A stretch of DNA of 37,738 nt from Davidsoniella eucalypti (lineage: Eukaryota; Ascomycota; Sordariomycetes; Microascales; Ceratocystidaceae). The translations under genes and the position numbers were made by a program. The notes below the pieces were generated by a model that saw only the letters and a program-made list of their open reading frames with translations, did not search any database and was not told where the DNA came from. Of the stretch, positions 8,702-19,130 are shown piece by piece (positions within the stretch are counted from its first letter, which is position 1; every line of letters starts with the position of its first letter). Where the stretch lies: positions 1 to 37,738 of the forward strand of contig RMBW01000182.1 in NCBI GenBank assembly GCA_004009845.1, read 5' to 3'.

Positions 8702-11700
8702 ATGGGAGCTAAAGGTTTATACTTAGATTTATCTATTAATGAACTTTCGACTAAAGCTCTCGTCGACAGTGGCTGCCTCTGCCTCGCCGTCGTCCCTCCG
8801 CGCCTACTCCACTACGCCACCCAGACCCAGCCCATCGAGCCACGCAAGGTCTCCCTCGCCTCCTCCCAGTCCGACCCACCTGTCATCACTCAGATAGCCC
8901 AGTTTACGCTGCACCTACCTGACCACCACGAGGACATTTGGGCCTACGTCGTCCCCGGCCAAACCGAAGACCTAATACTCGGTCAACGCTGGCTCATCAA
9001 CCACGATGTACACCTGCACCCTCGTTCTGGACAGATTGAAGTCACTACGGCTGAGGAGTTAACACCTGAGGAATTCCACAAACTCTGCGACAACGACGAC
9101 ACTGCTGTTTACCGCATCACACTAGAAGATGTTAACAGAGCGTTAGAGCAGAAAGAACTGGAAAGACCTCCTCTCCCAGAATGGTTAAGACCTGTCGCCT
9201 CTGCGTTCGAAGCCAAAGCCTCGAAGGACCTCCCGCCACACCGGCCTGGAGTAGACTTGAAAATCGAGCTGCTGGAAGGAAAGACGTTACCTGTGCAATC
9301 GTTGTACCCGCTGTCTCGCGCAGAACTATTGGTGATGCAGAAGACATTGACCGAACTGTTGTCTACAAGATGGATAAAAGACACAAAGTCTGAAGTGGGC
9401 TCCCCAGTTCTATTTGTAAAGAAACCTGGAGGTGGAATTCGTTTCTGCGTAGACTACCGCGCAGTTAACGCTATTTCCAAAAAGGACTCATACCCCTTAC
9501 CCCTTATCCACGACACTCTTCGGCAAATCTCGGCTGCTAAATGGGTCTCCAAGGTGGACGTTATTGCCGCATTTCATCGTATTCGGATTGCCCCTGGTTA
9601 TGAGGAGTTAACCGCCTTTCGGACTCCTCTAGGGGCCTTCGAGTGGAACGTGATCCCCTTCGGCCTGACGAATGCCCCTGCTGCGTTTCAACGCTACATC
9701 AACTCGGTCCTCCGAAAGTGGCTAGGCGTCAGTTGCAGCGCATACATTGACGACGTGGACATCTACTCCAGTGGTACTGAGGAAGAGCACAGGAAATTAG
9801 TGCTCGAAATTGTCCATGCACTCGATCTCGCCGGCTTGCAACTCGACCTTCGCAAGTGCCAGTTCCTAGCCAAGGAAATCAAGTTCCTCGGCTTCATCGT
9901 TGGCCCAGGTATCGGCATTAAGGCAGACCCTGAGAAAACCCTTGCGATTCGCAACTGGAGTTCTCCCACTACTTTGAAAGGTCTACGTGGTTTCATCGGC
10001 TTTGTCAACTTCTATCGAGACTTTGTGCCTAGACTGTCTGAAATGATAGCGCCGATGGTAGGGTTAACCAAGAAGGATACCCCCTTTGTCTGGTCCGACG
10101 CATGTGCGCACGCTTTCGCCGAGGTTAAGAAAGCCTTCCTCACTCCCCCTGTCCTGACCCCTTTCGACCCGTTGAGAGAAACGGTATTGACCGCAGACTC
10201 TTCCGGTTACGCCCTAGGAGCAGAGTTGTCCCAGCGAGGAGACGATGGTCTCATGCACCCCATTGCTTTTCTCTCACGCAAGCTCACACCCCCCGAAGCC
10301 AATTACCCCATTCATGATAAGGAGATGTTGGCTATCTACTGGTCCATTCGAGAATGGCGCCATTTCCTCCTAGGGGTTGACTTCGTGGTGTGGACCGACC
10401 ACCGTAACTTGGAGTACTTTCAAACCAAGAGAACGCTGGCCGAAAGACAACGCCGCTGGGGATATGAGCTTTCGGACTTTAGCTTCTGCCTACGCCACCG
10501 CCCAGGTACTGAGCAAGTTGTGCCAGACGCCCTGTCTAGAAGGGACCAGGATATGCCAGCCAACGAAAATGACGACAGGCTGGCTAGTCGCTTCCACCAA
10601 CTCCTCGAGAAGAGTGAGTCAAGCAACGACCTGGTGGTAATCGGCGCAGTTTGGGCTCAGGAGCCTGACAAGGACGCGCCGACCGACGACAAGGCGACTA
10701 AGGAAGCTGTGACCTCCCCCTTCGCGGACCCCGACATGACTAGCCTATGGAACCAAGCTCTGACCCAATGCAACCGTTGGTGGTTAGCTCGTAAATTAGT
10801 ACGAGAAGGAGCTCGCTCATTCCCAGCCGACTGGGGTTTGCAATGGCAAATGAGCGAGTGCAAGCTAGACTCGGAAGGTAGACTACGCTGGCGTGATAGA
10901 CTTTGGGTCCCTCACCACGAACCCCTGAGGACCAGAATCATCCAGCAAATTCACGAGTCTACCCTCGCAGGCCACCCCGGCAGAGCAATCACCCGTGACT
11001 TAGTTTCGCGCGAATATGCCTGGCCTGGCCTCACCAACGATGTCCGACAGTTCGTGTCGAATTGCTCTTCTTGTGGAAAAAGCAAGATTTGGCGAGAGCA
11101 GAAGCGTGGCCTGTTGAAGCCCCTGCCAGTACCGTCCAGACCTTGGTCTGAGCTGGCCATGGACTTTATCGGCCCATTACCCCCTTCTGCTGGTTACACT
11201 TCTATTCTAGGAGTCACCGACCGCCTGTCGAAGTCGCAAATCCTGATCCCTATGAAGGCCATTACCGCACAAGCCACTGCTGAAGCCCTGCTGATTCACG
11301 TCTTTTCCCACCACGGCTTCCCCCTTGCAATCGTCTCCGACAGAGGGCCTCAATTTGCTCAGCTGTTTTGGGGCGAAGTATGCCGTCGCTTTGGGATTCA
11401 ACGCCGCCTATCTACTGCCTTTCACCCCCAGACTGATGGTAGTCAGGAGCGCAGCAATCAGGAGATTGAAACGTACTTGCGCAATTTCTGTTCCTTCGCA
11501 CAGGACGACTGGGCCTCACTACTGCCCCAAGCGCAATTAGCCCTCAACAACCGCATTTCCTCAACCACTGGCCTCTCCCCTTTCTTCACCACGCATGGTT
11601 TCAACGTGGACATTATTGAACCCTCCGTTCAAGGTCCCCCTGCCTCTGACAAATCTCCTGTTTGTGGTGCCCAGGAATGGCTGTCCAAACTAAGCGACGC

Positions 11701-12334
11701 AACCCAATTCGCGATCGTAGCTATGGCTGCCACCCAGGAACACCAGGAAACCAGCGCCAACCGTCTCCGTCAACCATCCGAGAGTTTCAGAGTGGGAGAT
11801 AAGGTATACCTCAACACGAAGAACCTGACCACGGAGAGACCGTCCAAGAAATTAGACTGGTTGGCCAGACTGTACACAGTCCTAGAGGTTACAGGCACTC
11901 ACAACGTACGATTGAACGTGCCCACAGGCATCCATCCTGTCTTCCACGTAAGCCTAATCCGCCGAGCTCCCAACAACCCCTTACCCTCGCAGGAAGTACC
12001 CGATGATGAGCCCGCGGCTATCACGGCTAGGGAAGCACTTGAAGACGACTCTGTGGAAACAGGCGAGTACCGGGTGGAAGCAATCGTCAAGCAACGTACC
12101 CGCCATGGACACACGCAAGCCTTGGTCAAATGGAAAGGTTACCAAGATGCTACTTGGGAACCATTGGAACACGTGAAGGACACTGCAGCATGGTTGGTCT
12201 TCACGGAGAAGACGAAAAAGAATTGGAACGTGACCCTCCAATCCCTTTACACTGCCTGGTTGCTACCAGAGGATGGCCCCGAGAAGGACCATGGTACGAG
12301 TATGGACACACGCAGTCCACTGATGGTAGGCTAA
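8702..12334 (+). CDS. pol: Pol polyprotein of element B with chromodomain
   Basis: Carries out reverse transcription and integration. The frame is open from the Gag stop region, so the protein is probably made as Gag-Pol by -1 slippage; the ATG at 8702 is only the first methionine. From that ATG: protease ALVDSG (about residues 19-24), RT FCVDYR (about 248) and YIDD (about 348-351), RNase H TADSSGYALG (about 497) with DHRNLEYF, integrase zinc finger (H-x-H in the IHES and AGHPGR region, about 749, then CSSCGKSK), catalytic D-D-E in AMDFIGP (about 819), VSDRGPQF (about 878) and ERSNQEIE (about 917), then a GDKVYL-type SH3-like region and a chromodomain (about 1122-1172, YRVEAIVKQR through KWKGYQDATWEPLEHV). 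Its 1210 residues contain no stop or visible lesion. Confidence 0.96.
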   Translation: MGAKGLYLDLSINELSTKALVDSGCLCLAVVPPRLLHYATQTQPIEPRKVSLASSQSDPPVITQIAQFTLHLPDHHEDIWAYVVPGQTEDLILGQRWLINHDVHLHPRSGQIEVTTAEELTPEEFHKLCDNDDTAVYRITLEDVNRALEQKELERPPLPEWLRPVASAFEAKASKDLPPHRPGVDLKIELLEGKTLPVQSLYPLSRAELLVMQKTLTELLSTRWIKDTKSEVGSPVLFVKKPGGGIRFCVDYRAVNAISKKDSYPLPLIHDTLRQISAAKWVSKVDVIAAFHRIRIAPGYEELTAFRTPLGAFEWNVIPFGLTNAPAAFQRYINSVLRKWLGVSCSAYIDDVDIYSSGTEEEHRKLVLEIVHALDLAGLQLDLRKCQFLAKEIKFLGFIVGPGIGIKADPEKTLAIRNWSSPTTLKGLRGFIGFVNFYRDFVPRLSEMIAPMVGLTKKDTPFVWSDACAHAFAEVKKAFLTPPVLTPFDPLRETVLTADSSGYALGAELSQRGDDGLMHPIAFLSRKLTPPEANYPIHDKEMLAIYWSIREWRHFLLGVDFVVWTDHRNLEYFQTKRTLAERQRRWGYELSDFSFCLRHRPGTEQVVPDALSRRDQDMPANENDDRLASRFHQLLEKSESSNDLVVIGAVWAQEPDKDAPTDDKATKEAVTSPFADPDMTSLWNQALTQCNRWWLARKLVREGARSFPADWGLQWQMSECKLDSEGRLRWRDRLWVPHHEPLRTRIIQQIHESTLAGHPGRAITRDLVSREYAWPGLTNDVRQFVSNCSSCGKSKIWREQKRGLLKPLPVPSRPWSELAMDFIGPLPPSAGYTSILGVTDRLSKSQILIPMKAITAQATAEALLIHVFSHHGFPLAIVSDRGPQFAQLFWGEVCRRFGIQRRLSTAFHPQTDGSQERSNQEIETYLRNFCSFAQDDWASLLPQAQLALNNRISSTTGLSPFFTTHGFNVDIIEPSVQGPPASDKSPVCGAQEWLSKLSDATQFAIVAMAATQEHQETSANRLRQPSESFRVGDKVYLNTKNLTTERPSKKLDWLARLYTVLEVTGTHNVRLNVPTGIHPVFHVSLIRRAPNNPLPSQEVPDDEPAAITAREALEDDSVETGEYRVEAIVKQRTRHGHTQALVKWKGYQDATWEPLEHVKDTAAWLVFTEKTKKNWNVTLQSLYTAWLLPEDGPEKDHGTSMDTRSPLMVG

Positions 12335-12568
12335 GGCAGCAATATTGGCTGCACCACCTTGGTCACCTGCACACCCGAGCGTCGGCAGGATAAGATTGCT
12401 GACCTATTTTGGAGTTATTTCTGTTTCTGGAGTTATTTCTGTTTTTGGATATTGAGTACCAGGGTACTATACGGTTTTAAGTTTGTATACACCATGCTAC
12501 AGGGGTGTTTTCTGTATGTTTAGACGTAAAATTAGTGTAATTTTTCTGCCGATGGGGGGGGAGACTAT
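12335..12568 (+). other. 3' untranslated region and polypurine tract of element B
   Basis: Non-coding tail after Pol. The purine run GGGGGGGGAGA (12554-12564) followed by CTAT directly abuts the 3' LTR and is the expected plus-strand primer. Elements C and E have a comparable G-rich run followed by CTAA; F has a purine run followed by CTAT. Confidence 0.8.
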
Positions 12569-12749
12569 TGTAAGAGACTAAGGCCTAGTAAGGTTAGCCA
12601 AGGCATTCCTTGTCAGTACTAGAATCGGCTATAAGTAGGGACCTATTCCCGCCGATTATTAGTCTTAGTTTCTCTTTCTCCTTCATCGGTCTCAATCGAA
12701 TCATTCTTTTACGACCAGTTTTCTTCGCAACTCCTCGTATATCGTCTCA
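12569..12749 (+). repeat. 3' LTR of element B (181 bp)
   Basis: Identical by eye to 6352-6532 over its full length, so insertion was recent. It is followed by the GAGAT duplication (12750-12754), after which repeat R copy 1 resumes. Confidence 0.97.
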
Positions 12750-13258
12750 GAGATGGTCGGCAAAACATAAGAGCAAAGACCAAGTTTGTCGAGAAAATGC
12801 TCTATAAACATGTAAGAAGGACACTCGTAGTAAAATCAGGAATGATCAATGACTTACTGTAAGTTTTGTAGTTCTAACGGAATGTTGCATTTCAAGGGAA
12901 ATGTAATAAGGTAAGACATAAAGATTGGGCAAGAATATAGGAAATGGTAAACTATCAAAGATTGTAGACCCCAAATACTAGCAATAGTTTGTTAGAAAAT
13001 GGTTAATAAATACTGGGTTGTGTTATTGAGTATCGAGAGAAAATTACATTGGCTAATTAACAGAGAAAGAGTTATGAATGAGTCACAACTGCAAGCTAGG
13101 CGATTGGGAAATGATTGTATAATCAGTCACTGAAGTATAGTTCTCTACATAGTACAAATGTTGACTATTAAGTACATCAAAGAAATGAATGTGTTGTCGG
13201 CAAGTAAGGTATGACTATTCATTGAGTGACTCCAGCTCAGTAAGTATATGAATGTCAA
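12750..13258. repeat. Repeat R copy 1, right half
   Basis: Continues copy 1 after element B and matches 31801-32310 nearly base for base. No gene is visible. Homology with copy 2 ends at AATGTCAACCCT; copy 2 goes on with GCTGTAGC while this copy runs into CCCTAGGTATT. Confidence 0.85.
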
Positions 13259-13590
13259 CCCTAGGTATTATTCGGCGGCTGTTGACAGCTAAACACACAT
13301 ACAAAAGAGGGCGAGGGCTCCCTTCCTTACGATGGACATGTATTTAGTTCAACCGGACATGTGATTGGATAAATACATCTAGAAAAGTGGGTTTTTTCGG
13401 GATTTTGCTTACGAGTAATATGTTTGTCAGCAGAAAAAATTGGTACTAGCTCTAGGAAATAAGCCTGCCTTTTCTGATTTTTTTCACTTTTAAAAGAACA
13501 GAAGCAGTAATAATATTTGGTTTGAATGGTAATAAAATAATTTTACAGGGCCATACGCACTAGCAAAGGTAAGTTATAGGTGCAAGGACA
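13259..13590. repeat. Repeat X copy 1
   Basis: Begins CCCTAGGTATTATTCG, as does 30170. Diverged matches to copy 2 continue at several points: a GTGATTGG segment near the left end, TTTCTGA plus a T run, TTTAAAAGAAC, and CGCACTAG near the right end. It is non-coding. The same abrupt left end beside two different neighbours suggests a true element or unit boundary. The class is unknown. Confidence 0.5.
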
Positions 13591-13633
13591 AATCTTCATA
13601 GCTATAAGATTAATGAATTAAAAAAGAATTTTA
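13591..13633 (+). repeat. Short LINE 3'-end copy (tail 1)
   Basis: Resembles the last bases of the LINE at 27773-27820 (ATCTTCATAGCT, ATAAGAT, AATGAATTAAAA), with an A-rich end. It lacks part of the central GCTCTATAGCTCC stretch. No clear target duplication was found. Confidence 0.45.
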
Positions 13634-13640
13634 AAATGAT

Positions 13641-13985
13641 TGAAGACTTGATTTTAAAAATAACACACAGACAATTCTCTATACAATACATAGATGCCTT
13701 GAATAAATAGGTAATTGATGATTCAATTAATGGCATAAGTCATATATTTTGCTTGTGAAAGAATAAGCGCCAAAGCTCTTCTGTTAGTACAGAATTCACT
13801 AACCATAAAACAATGAATGCAGGGCTGTTATCTATTAAAATTGAAGGTCTTTCAATTTTTATTTATTTCATTAATATATGGAGCTATAGAGCTATGAAGA
13901 TGTTGAAAATTGAAGTTGTTTTTGCGGCTATCATGCGGTCTTTTGGAACTAATTAAACTATACTGTAAAGATAAGCATACTTGCC
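13641..13985. repeat. Diverged, internally deleted repeat R fragment
   Basis: The left part (ATTGAAGACTTG and following) matches the left region of R at 5727. The right part (AATGCAGGGCTGTTAT to CATACTTGCCA) matches the right end of copy 3 at 28745-28868. The middle of R is missing. No gene is seen. Confidence 0.5.
13846..13905 (-). repeat. Short LINE 3'-end insertion (tail 2)
   Basis: A minus-strand copy of the LINE terminal sequence (GAGCTATAGAGCTATGAAGAT in plus orientation), about 60 bases, flanked by a 10-bp duplication AAAATTGAAG at 13836-13845 and 13906-13915. Homologous R sequence near 28760 lacks the insert. Its A tail reads as a T-rich stretch on the plus strand. Confidence 0.6.
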
Positions 13986-14329
13986 AGTGTTTCTTGTCAA
14001 TTCTAGAAATAAAAAAGGCAATAGAACAACATAAAATATCTAAAGGGAGATTTTGATCAAGGTAACGAAAAGAGTAATGTGATATGAATAGACTACTTTT
14101 TATCAGGAGTACAGGGCAACAACTGCTTGGTATCATTTGTAATAATGATAGATATAAATATAGACAATATCGTAAGTGAAGGCAAAGGTGGATAGTTTGA
14201 GTTTGTAAGAGTGTAAGTAATTTTTAAGGCTTCAGGTAATGTTAGAAGGTAGAAATAGGCTGAAACAAAAATTAAACAGGCTGCAAGCATTCCAGAAGAG
14301 GACATTAGTAGGTTTTAAGAAACGCTACA
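13986..14329. other. Unassigned AT-rich sequence
   Basis: No convincing ORF, RNA gene or repeat was recognised. Small open frames on the minus strand (around 13852-14305) have no family features. Confidence 0.4.
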
Positions 14330-14384
14330 ATCTTCATAGCTCTATAGCTCCATAAGATAAATGAATTAAAAAAAAAAAAAAAAC
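14330..14384 (+). repeat. Short LINE 3'-end insertion (tail 3) with target duplication
   Basis: Fifty-five bases: ATCTTCATAGCTCTATAGC, then TCCATAAGATAAATGAATT and a long A run, essentially the last bases of the LINE at 27773-27820. It is flanked by CGCTACA at 14323-14329 and 14385-14391. This is the signature of target-primed reverse transcription that stopped after a few dozen bases. Confidence 0.7.
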
Positions 14385-14442
14385 CGCTACAGGGTTGAAT
14401 TAGTGTCGACAGATTTAGAAATAAGGTCTATAAATAACATGT

Positions 14443-14489
14443 TTATAGCTCTATAGCTCCGTAAGATTACTGAATTTTTAAAAAAAAAA
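14443..14489 (+). repeat. Short LINE 3'-end copy (tail 4)
   Basis: TATAGCTCTATAGCTCC, GTAAGATTACTGAATT and an A run closely resemble the other tails. No certain target duplication. Confidence 0.5.
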
Positions 14490-15199
14490 GATTTAAAATA
14501 TAACCTAAAAGATTTAAATTAAAAATCAAGTTGATTGCATGCAGAAATTCACTCGTAGAATACTAAATATTTCTTGGGAGTTCTACAATATAAAGCAAGT
14601 ATCTAGGTACAATATAGAAAGATAGTCAACAAATTTGAAAAGGATAGTTAGCCAAACAAGATAATATAACAAGTAGATTTAATGGATATTACTGGGAATT
14701 ATAGCACAATAGCGACAGACACTAACTTGATATGTATTTCAGTTAGGTTCTTTAGTTGTAAGAAGAACCACAAGACTAACATGGCAGCAGTTCAAATTAT
14801 CAACAACTTTAGGTACTTATACCATTACAATAGCATGACATTAGGTGGTTGGGATTCAGAGCTTACATGATTGATAAAACAACAAGTGTAGTGGTAGCAA
14901 CTGGCACAGTTGGCATTTTAATACTGAACTTACATAGCAATCACTTTCTGTAGTATCTGCAGGATATATTGTTCACTGAATGATTCCCGACTTATAATGC
15001 AAGTTAATATCGTCGCTAAAACACATGAGCAAAGACCAAGTTTGTTTAGAAGAAGTTCTACATAGTCATGAGTGAGAAGAATGGTAGTAGTATAATCAGC
15101 AATGATCAAGGACTTACAGTAAGTTATGTACGTAGTTCTAAAGGAATGTTTCATTGCAAGGGAAATGTAATAAGACGTATATAAATTATGTAAGAATAC
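14490..15199. repeat. Repeat R copy 3, left half
   Basis: A diverged copy of R: segments such as AAAGCAAGTATCTAGGTAC, the AATATAACAAG region and GGCACAGTTGG align with 5850-6351 and 12750-12930. No gene. The LINE target duplication ATGTAAGAATAC ends this half at 15199, and the other half begins at 27834. Confidence 0.75.
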
Positions 15200-15323
15200 C
15201 AAGAGCTCAGCACTCAAAAAAGACCAAAAAATCAGCGAAAATTAATACAATTTTGCTCGAATCCATCTCAAAACACGTTTAAAATACTTAACTCATCTCT
15301 ACGAATCTATTAATACCAGTTGC

Positions 15324-16025
15324 ATGATGGCGCACGCCATGCGCGATGCATTAAGGGCGATTGAAGCCTCGAAAGACGGCGAAAGCCCAACGGTCACCCC
15401 CACTGAATCAATCAGCCTCGTACCAACACACATGGACGACAGCGAAATGACCGACGAAATCAACACCACCATCAACAAAAACAACAAAAACAAACGCCGC
15501 ATCGAGGAGATCGAGCTACCAAGCTCTGTTCAGACTACACAGAGCACCAACAAGCTTCTGCTTATCGGTGGTGGCAAGATTCCCTCCCCCAAGCACATCC
15601 GTGACTTGGTTAACTGCAATGGAGAAATGAAGGCCATTGAGGTGAGGCTGACCTCGAAGAATAACATCAGCATCACATGCAGCAGCACCTCCGCGAAGGC
15701 CAGCCTCCTCAAAACTAAGGACAGCTGGATGGCACGCCTCCGGCCTTTGGGCTGGAAGGACTGCATCGAGCCTGAAAACTGGCAACGCCTTGTGATGCAC
15801 GGGATGCGTCTCGAAGAGATCGATAACTTTGCTGAAGAATTCTACGACAGCAATGGCATCGAGGCCCTCCCGAGAGTGCGCATACTACGCAAACCTCGCC
15901 CAGGACAGACGGTCGGATCCGTCGTGTTTACTGTCCTGAACCAGGCAAGTGCGTCTGCTTGTCTCAACAAGCAGATGTTCTTTGTTGCGCAAAAAGTCAA
16001 GATTGTTAAGTATTTTTATGATTAG
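15324..16025 (+). CDS. LINE ORF1 protein (233 aa)
   Basis: The position and overlap with ORF2 identify it as the LINE's RNA-binding or particle protein. Residues 1-75 are polar and low in order (an N and K run near 50-58). Residues about 78-233 look like a folded basic domain, with LVNCNGEMKAIEVRLTSKNN and RVRILRKPRPGQTVGSVVF. The usual C-terminal zinc knuckles of Tad-type ORF1 proteins are absent, and it stops at KIVKYFYD. The stop TAG overlaps the proposed ORF2 start in ATGATTAG. MM at 15324 is the first start after the LINE 5' end, leaving about 124 bases of leader. The frame is intact. Confidence 0.75.
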   Translation: MMAHAMRDALRAIEASKDGESPTVTPTESISLVPTHMDDSEMTDEINTTINKNNKNKRRIEEIELPSSVQTTQSTNKLLLIGGGKIPSPKHIRDLVNCNGEMKAIEVRLTSKNNISITCSSTSAKASLLKTKDSWMARLRPLGWKDCIEPENWQRLVMHGMRLEEIDNFAEEFYDSNGIEALPRVRILRKPRPGQTVGSVVFTVLNQASASACLNKQMFFVAQKVKIVKYFYD

Positions 16026-18140
16026 AAAACTCACGATCTTTCAGCATAACCAGGGAAAGCGTAAAGGCATTTTGGACCATCTCTTTGGATTAGCAATAAC
16101 GCAGAGAGTGGAGATATTGTGCATTCAAGAACCCTGGGTATGGAAAAAAGAAGGCAAATGGATTTTCCAGGACCACCAAAACTTTCACACCGTCAAACCA
16201 GCTTTATCTCTGCTAACAAGACCAAGGGTCGTGACCTATATCCAAAAGGACATTGACTTCACAATAGAAAAGCCTCTCGACATCGCAAGCAGCGATATTC
16301 AATGCATAAGACTTCATATAGACGCGCAACCATTATTGGTCAACCTCTACAACCATCCGACCCAACCCCTTTTACAGCACCCGCTTGTCCAGCAATGGCA
16401 GGTTGGGAGTGGCATCATAGTCGGGGACTTCAACACTCATCATCCATGGTGGTCTGTGAACTGTGAGCAATCACAGCATGCAGATGAAGTCGTTGGTTGG
16501 TTGCAGAGGAACAATGCGGACTTGGTGGTGGATCCCGAGAATGCTCTGGTCAACAGAGGCACTTTCTTCACCACCAGGTCGCAGAAAATATCAATCATCG
16601 ATCTCGCCTTCCTCACCGGGCAGATGAAGCAAACGAAAACTAGTTGGACGTGTGAAGGTCTCCACGGTTCGGATCACCAGTGCATTAAATTGCAGTTCCA
16701 CGACGCCCGAAAAAACGAAAAAGAGACAGAAAAAACAATATATAACTTGAAAAAAAACGGACTGGAAACAGTTCCGAGAGAGCCTCAAAAAAAGGAGGCA
16801 TAAGTATTAGAAAATCTCAAAAAAAGAGATACTCGACCGGATCTGGCAGCCATTCTGACCGCCGCCATCCAGGATACCTGCGCAGAGGTGATGCCGAAGG
16901 CTCGCATCTGCCCCCGGAGTAAGCCTTGGTGGAACGACGAACTCAAGCTATTGAGGAAGTCCTTCCTGAGGGCTGAACGACATTGGAAGAAGGATAAGAT
17001 CTGTCACACGGAGTACAAAGAAAAACGAAACAGGTACTTCCATGCCATTATCAAAACCAAAACTAACTATTTCAACTCTTTCTTAGAGCAAGCAACCGGT
17101 GACGAAGTCTTCACTGCTATGAGATACACGAAACCCACAACCGACTCGTATATACAACCACTCGAGGAAAATGGTGTCAAGGCGGAGTCTTTCGACGACA
17201 AAGCTAAGATGCTACTGAATCTTGTGGGCGGCGAAAAAGGTGAGTCCCTTGAGGACGAAGACACTCTACCCATCCCACATCACGAGAACTCGAAATGGCC
17301 TTGGCCTAACATCTCTACCATTGAGATTGAAAGAGCTATCATGACCTCAAACCCTAAGAAGTCTGCTGGACCAGATGGGATTAATTTCCAAATGATCCAA
17401 AATGCGTATAGGGCCATCCCCGAGGTCTTCCACTATGTCTACACGGAGCTATTCACTAAAGGACAGTGTCCTAAGTTGTGGCGCCAGGGCATTGGAGTGA
17501 TATTGAAAAAACCCAACAAGCCAGACTATTCCCGTATCAAGGCATATCGGATTATCACGCTGCTGAACTGCTTAGGTAAAGTATTGGAACGAATTTTTGC
17601 ACAGAGACTTGGTTTCTTGGCTGCAACAAAGGACGACCTGCTTCACCCAACGCAGTTTGGCGGACGGAAACAACGATCGACGATCGATGCAGCAATGGTT
17701 CTCATGGACCAAGTCAAGTCATGGAAAGAACAGGGCCTGAAATCGAGTATTGCACTACTTGATATCAAAGGCGCTTTCGACCATGTTAATAGGGACACCC
17801 TACTGTGGCACTGCAGAAATCTAGGTCTTCCGAATAACTGCACCCAATGGATTGCAGCCTTCCTTCAAAAGAGGAAGGTCCAGATATGTTTTGATGGCAA
17901 ACGAACAAACTTCTATACCATTGACCAGGGCATACCGCAAGGCAGCCCGATCTCCCCTATTCTGTTCTTGATTTATTCGAGACTTATACACATAAATATC
18001 CCCAAATCCATCCAAGTTCATGGCATTCAGCTCTCATACATTGATGATATTCTGATTACGGTAGCTTCAAAAAGCTTTGCGAGAAATTGCAGAGCTCTAG
18101 AGGCTATCGTTGAAGATCTCACCAGGCAAGCCGACGATAG
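16018..18140 (+). pseudogene. LINE ORF2, N-terminal part: endonuclease and reverse transcriptase
   Basis: Nicks target DNA and copies the LINE RNA. The ATG at 16018 overlaps the ORF1 stop. The endonuclease (16018 to about 16700) shows IQEPWV, GDFNTHHPWW, IDLAF and GSDHQCI, the conserved E, D-N, D and SDH residues of the APE-like family. The frame changes around 16750-16830, where TAA at 16801 and runs of 7-8 A occur, then reopens in the same frame as the endonuclease. RT follows with SAGPDG, QFGGRKQRSTIDAA, LLDIKGAFDHV, GIPQGSPISPILF and catalytic YIDDI, where many relatives have YxDD with A or V. Coding is cut at 18140 by element F and resumes in phase at 26157. Confidence 0.85.
18136..18140. 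repeat. Target site duplication of element F, left (GATAG)
   Basis: GATAG occurs directly before the LTR at 18141 and directly after the LTR at 26156 (26157-26161). Removing F and one copy restores the LINE reading frame. Confidence 0.95.
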
Positions 18141-18317
18141 TGACACGAACTAGGAAGGGACAGAGGCACACAATCTAGAAAGATGATTTCGATTGTTGCC
18201 GATGGAGAGGAGAGCTAATAACTGTTGGAATACGGGGGGAATAGGTCCCTATTTATACCCGTTCTCTCTGGTTAGGTAAATACCTAAACAAGACCAACTG
18301 GGCCTTAGCCCGTGACA
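18141..18317 (-). repeat. 3' LTR of element F (177 bp)
   Basis: Minus-strand TGTCACGGGC to GTTCGTGTCA. Identical by eye to 25980-26156. It carries the arms TTAGGTA/TACCTAA (18272-18287), a TATAAAT box and the 11-mer ATCGGCAACAA. Confidence 0.95.
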
Positions 18318-19130
18318 ATAGCTTCCTCCTCCACCGGCGGTTAACTAAAACTGTTTTATCTAAACTAGTGTTTTTTTTTTTTTAATTACAAATACCATAA
18401 ATAACCCGTATATGCTGGAACCAATATTGTAACATCAATATAATCCTGCCTAATCCTTTGTCGGCGTGCCCGTACGATGGTCAGGTAGGGGGTGGGAATG
18501 GTGCATCCACTCCTAAGATCAGGGGCGTGTGGTTTTGCGTCTGCGCTTTTTAGGGGGGTGGTGCAGCAGCTCACGAGAGGTACTAGTCCTACTTCCAACT
18601 TCCTATTCGCATATTGACTAGCGATGCACTGTTTCGTGATTCGGTAAGTATGAGGAGGTACGTGGTGGCTGTGGGCCCCCTGCTTATTGCAGGAAAAATA
18701 GTGGAAGAGGCGGTGTGGAAAGATAAAAGGGGGCGCGTAATGCGCGCATAAGGGGTTTCCAGGGGGCTTGGTAGATGCGTTTTTTGTGGTAATTGGGGGT
18801 GCGTGGGACCCTAAAGATTGGACAGGGGAGGCTTGCTCCCCCAGAATAAAATGTAAAAAAAGGGGTGTGTGTGAAAATTGGGGCGACCTTGGCGAAAAGT
18901 GCGGGGTCGTAAGAGGGGTGATAACCGGTAAAATAAGATAATTATAATTGATTAAATTCGATGGACAATAAATCGTGTCGTAGTGAGGTAAGGACGCTGC
19001 ACTGAAGGAAAAAATAGTGATAGAAATAAAATAGATATAATACCCCCGCTTCAGGGGCCGTGTAAATTGTGGTACCGGTTAAATGCACTAAAGAAAGATA
19101 GGGGAGAAATGTCGCATTGATGGTGTGGTC
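18318..19130 (-). other. Non-coding 3' part of element F, with polypurine tract
   Basis: No credible ORF. Next to the LTR the minus strand has a purine-rich run (GGTGGAGGAGGAAG, about 18322-18335) followed by CTAT, the expected plus-strand primer. The remainder is G-rich on the plus strand near 18480-18930, then AT-rich. Element C begins at 19131. Confidence 0.65.
19126..19130. repeat. Target site duplication of element C, left (TGGTC)
   Basis: TGGTC precedes the 5' LTR and is repeated at 25587-25591 after the 3' LTR. Confidence 0.95.

Larger units (their letters stand above)
6352..12749 (+). mobile_element. Chromovirus B, complete element
   Basis: A complete Ty3/gypsy element of 6398 bp: LTR, self-primer site, repeat-bearing leader, Gag, -1 frameshift signal, Pol with chromodomain, polypurine tract, LTR. 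The two 181-bp LTRs read identical and flank GAGAT duplications. Both long frames are uninterrupted, making it the best candidate for an active element here. The empty site survives at 31801-31805, so insertion came after duplication of repeat R. Confidence 0.97.

Noticed and set aside
13259..13560. Repeat X copy 1 as a terminal-inverted-repeat DNA transposon (CCCTAGG... to ...ACAGGG)
   Set aside because: The inverted ends match only loosely, no target duplication was found, and homology with copy 2 continues beyond the supposed right end.
18360..18940. Small ORFs in the element F interior as a possible captured gene
   Set aside because: All are under about 70 codons, with no motif and no consistent codon pattern. 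F is better read as non-coding.
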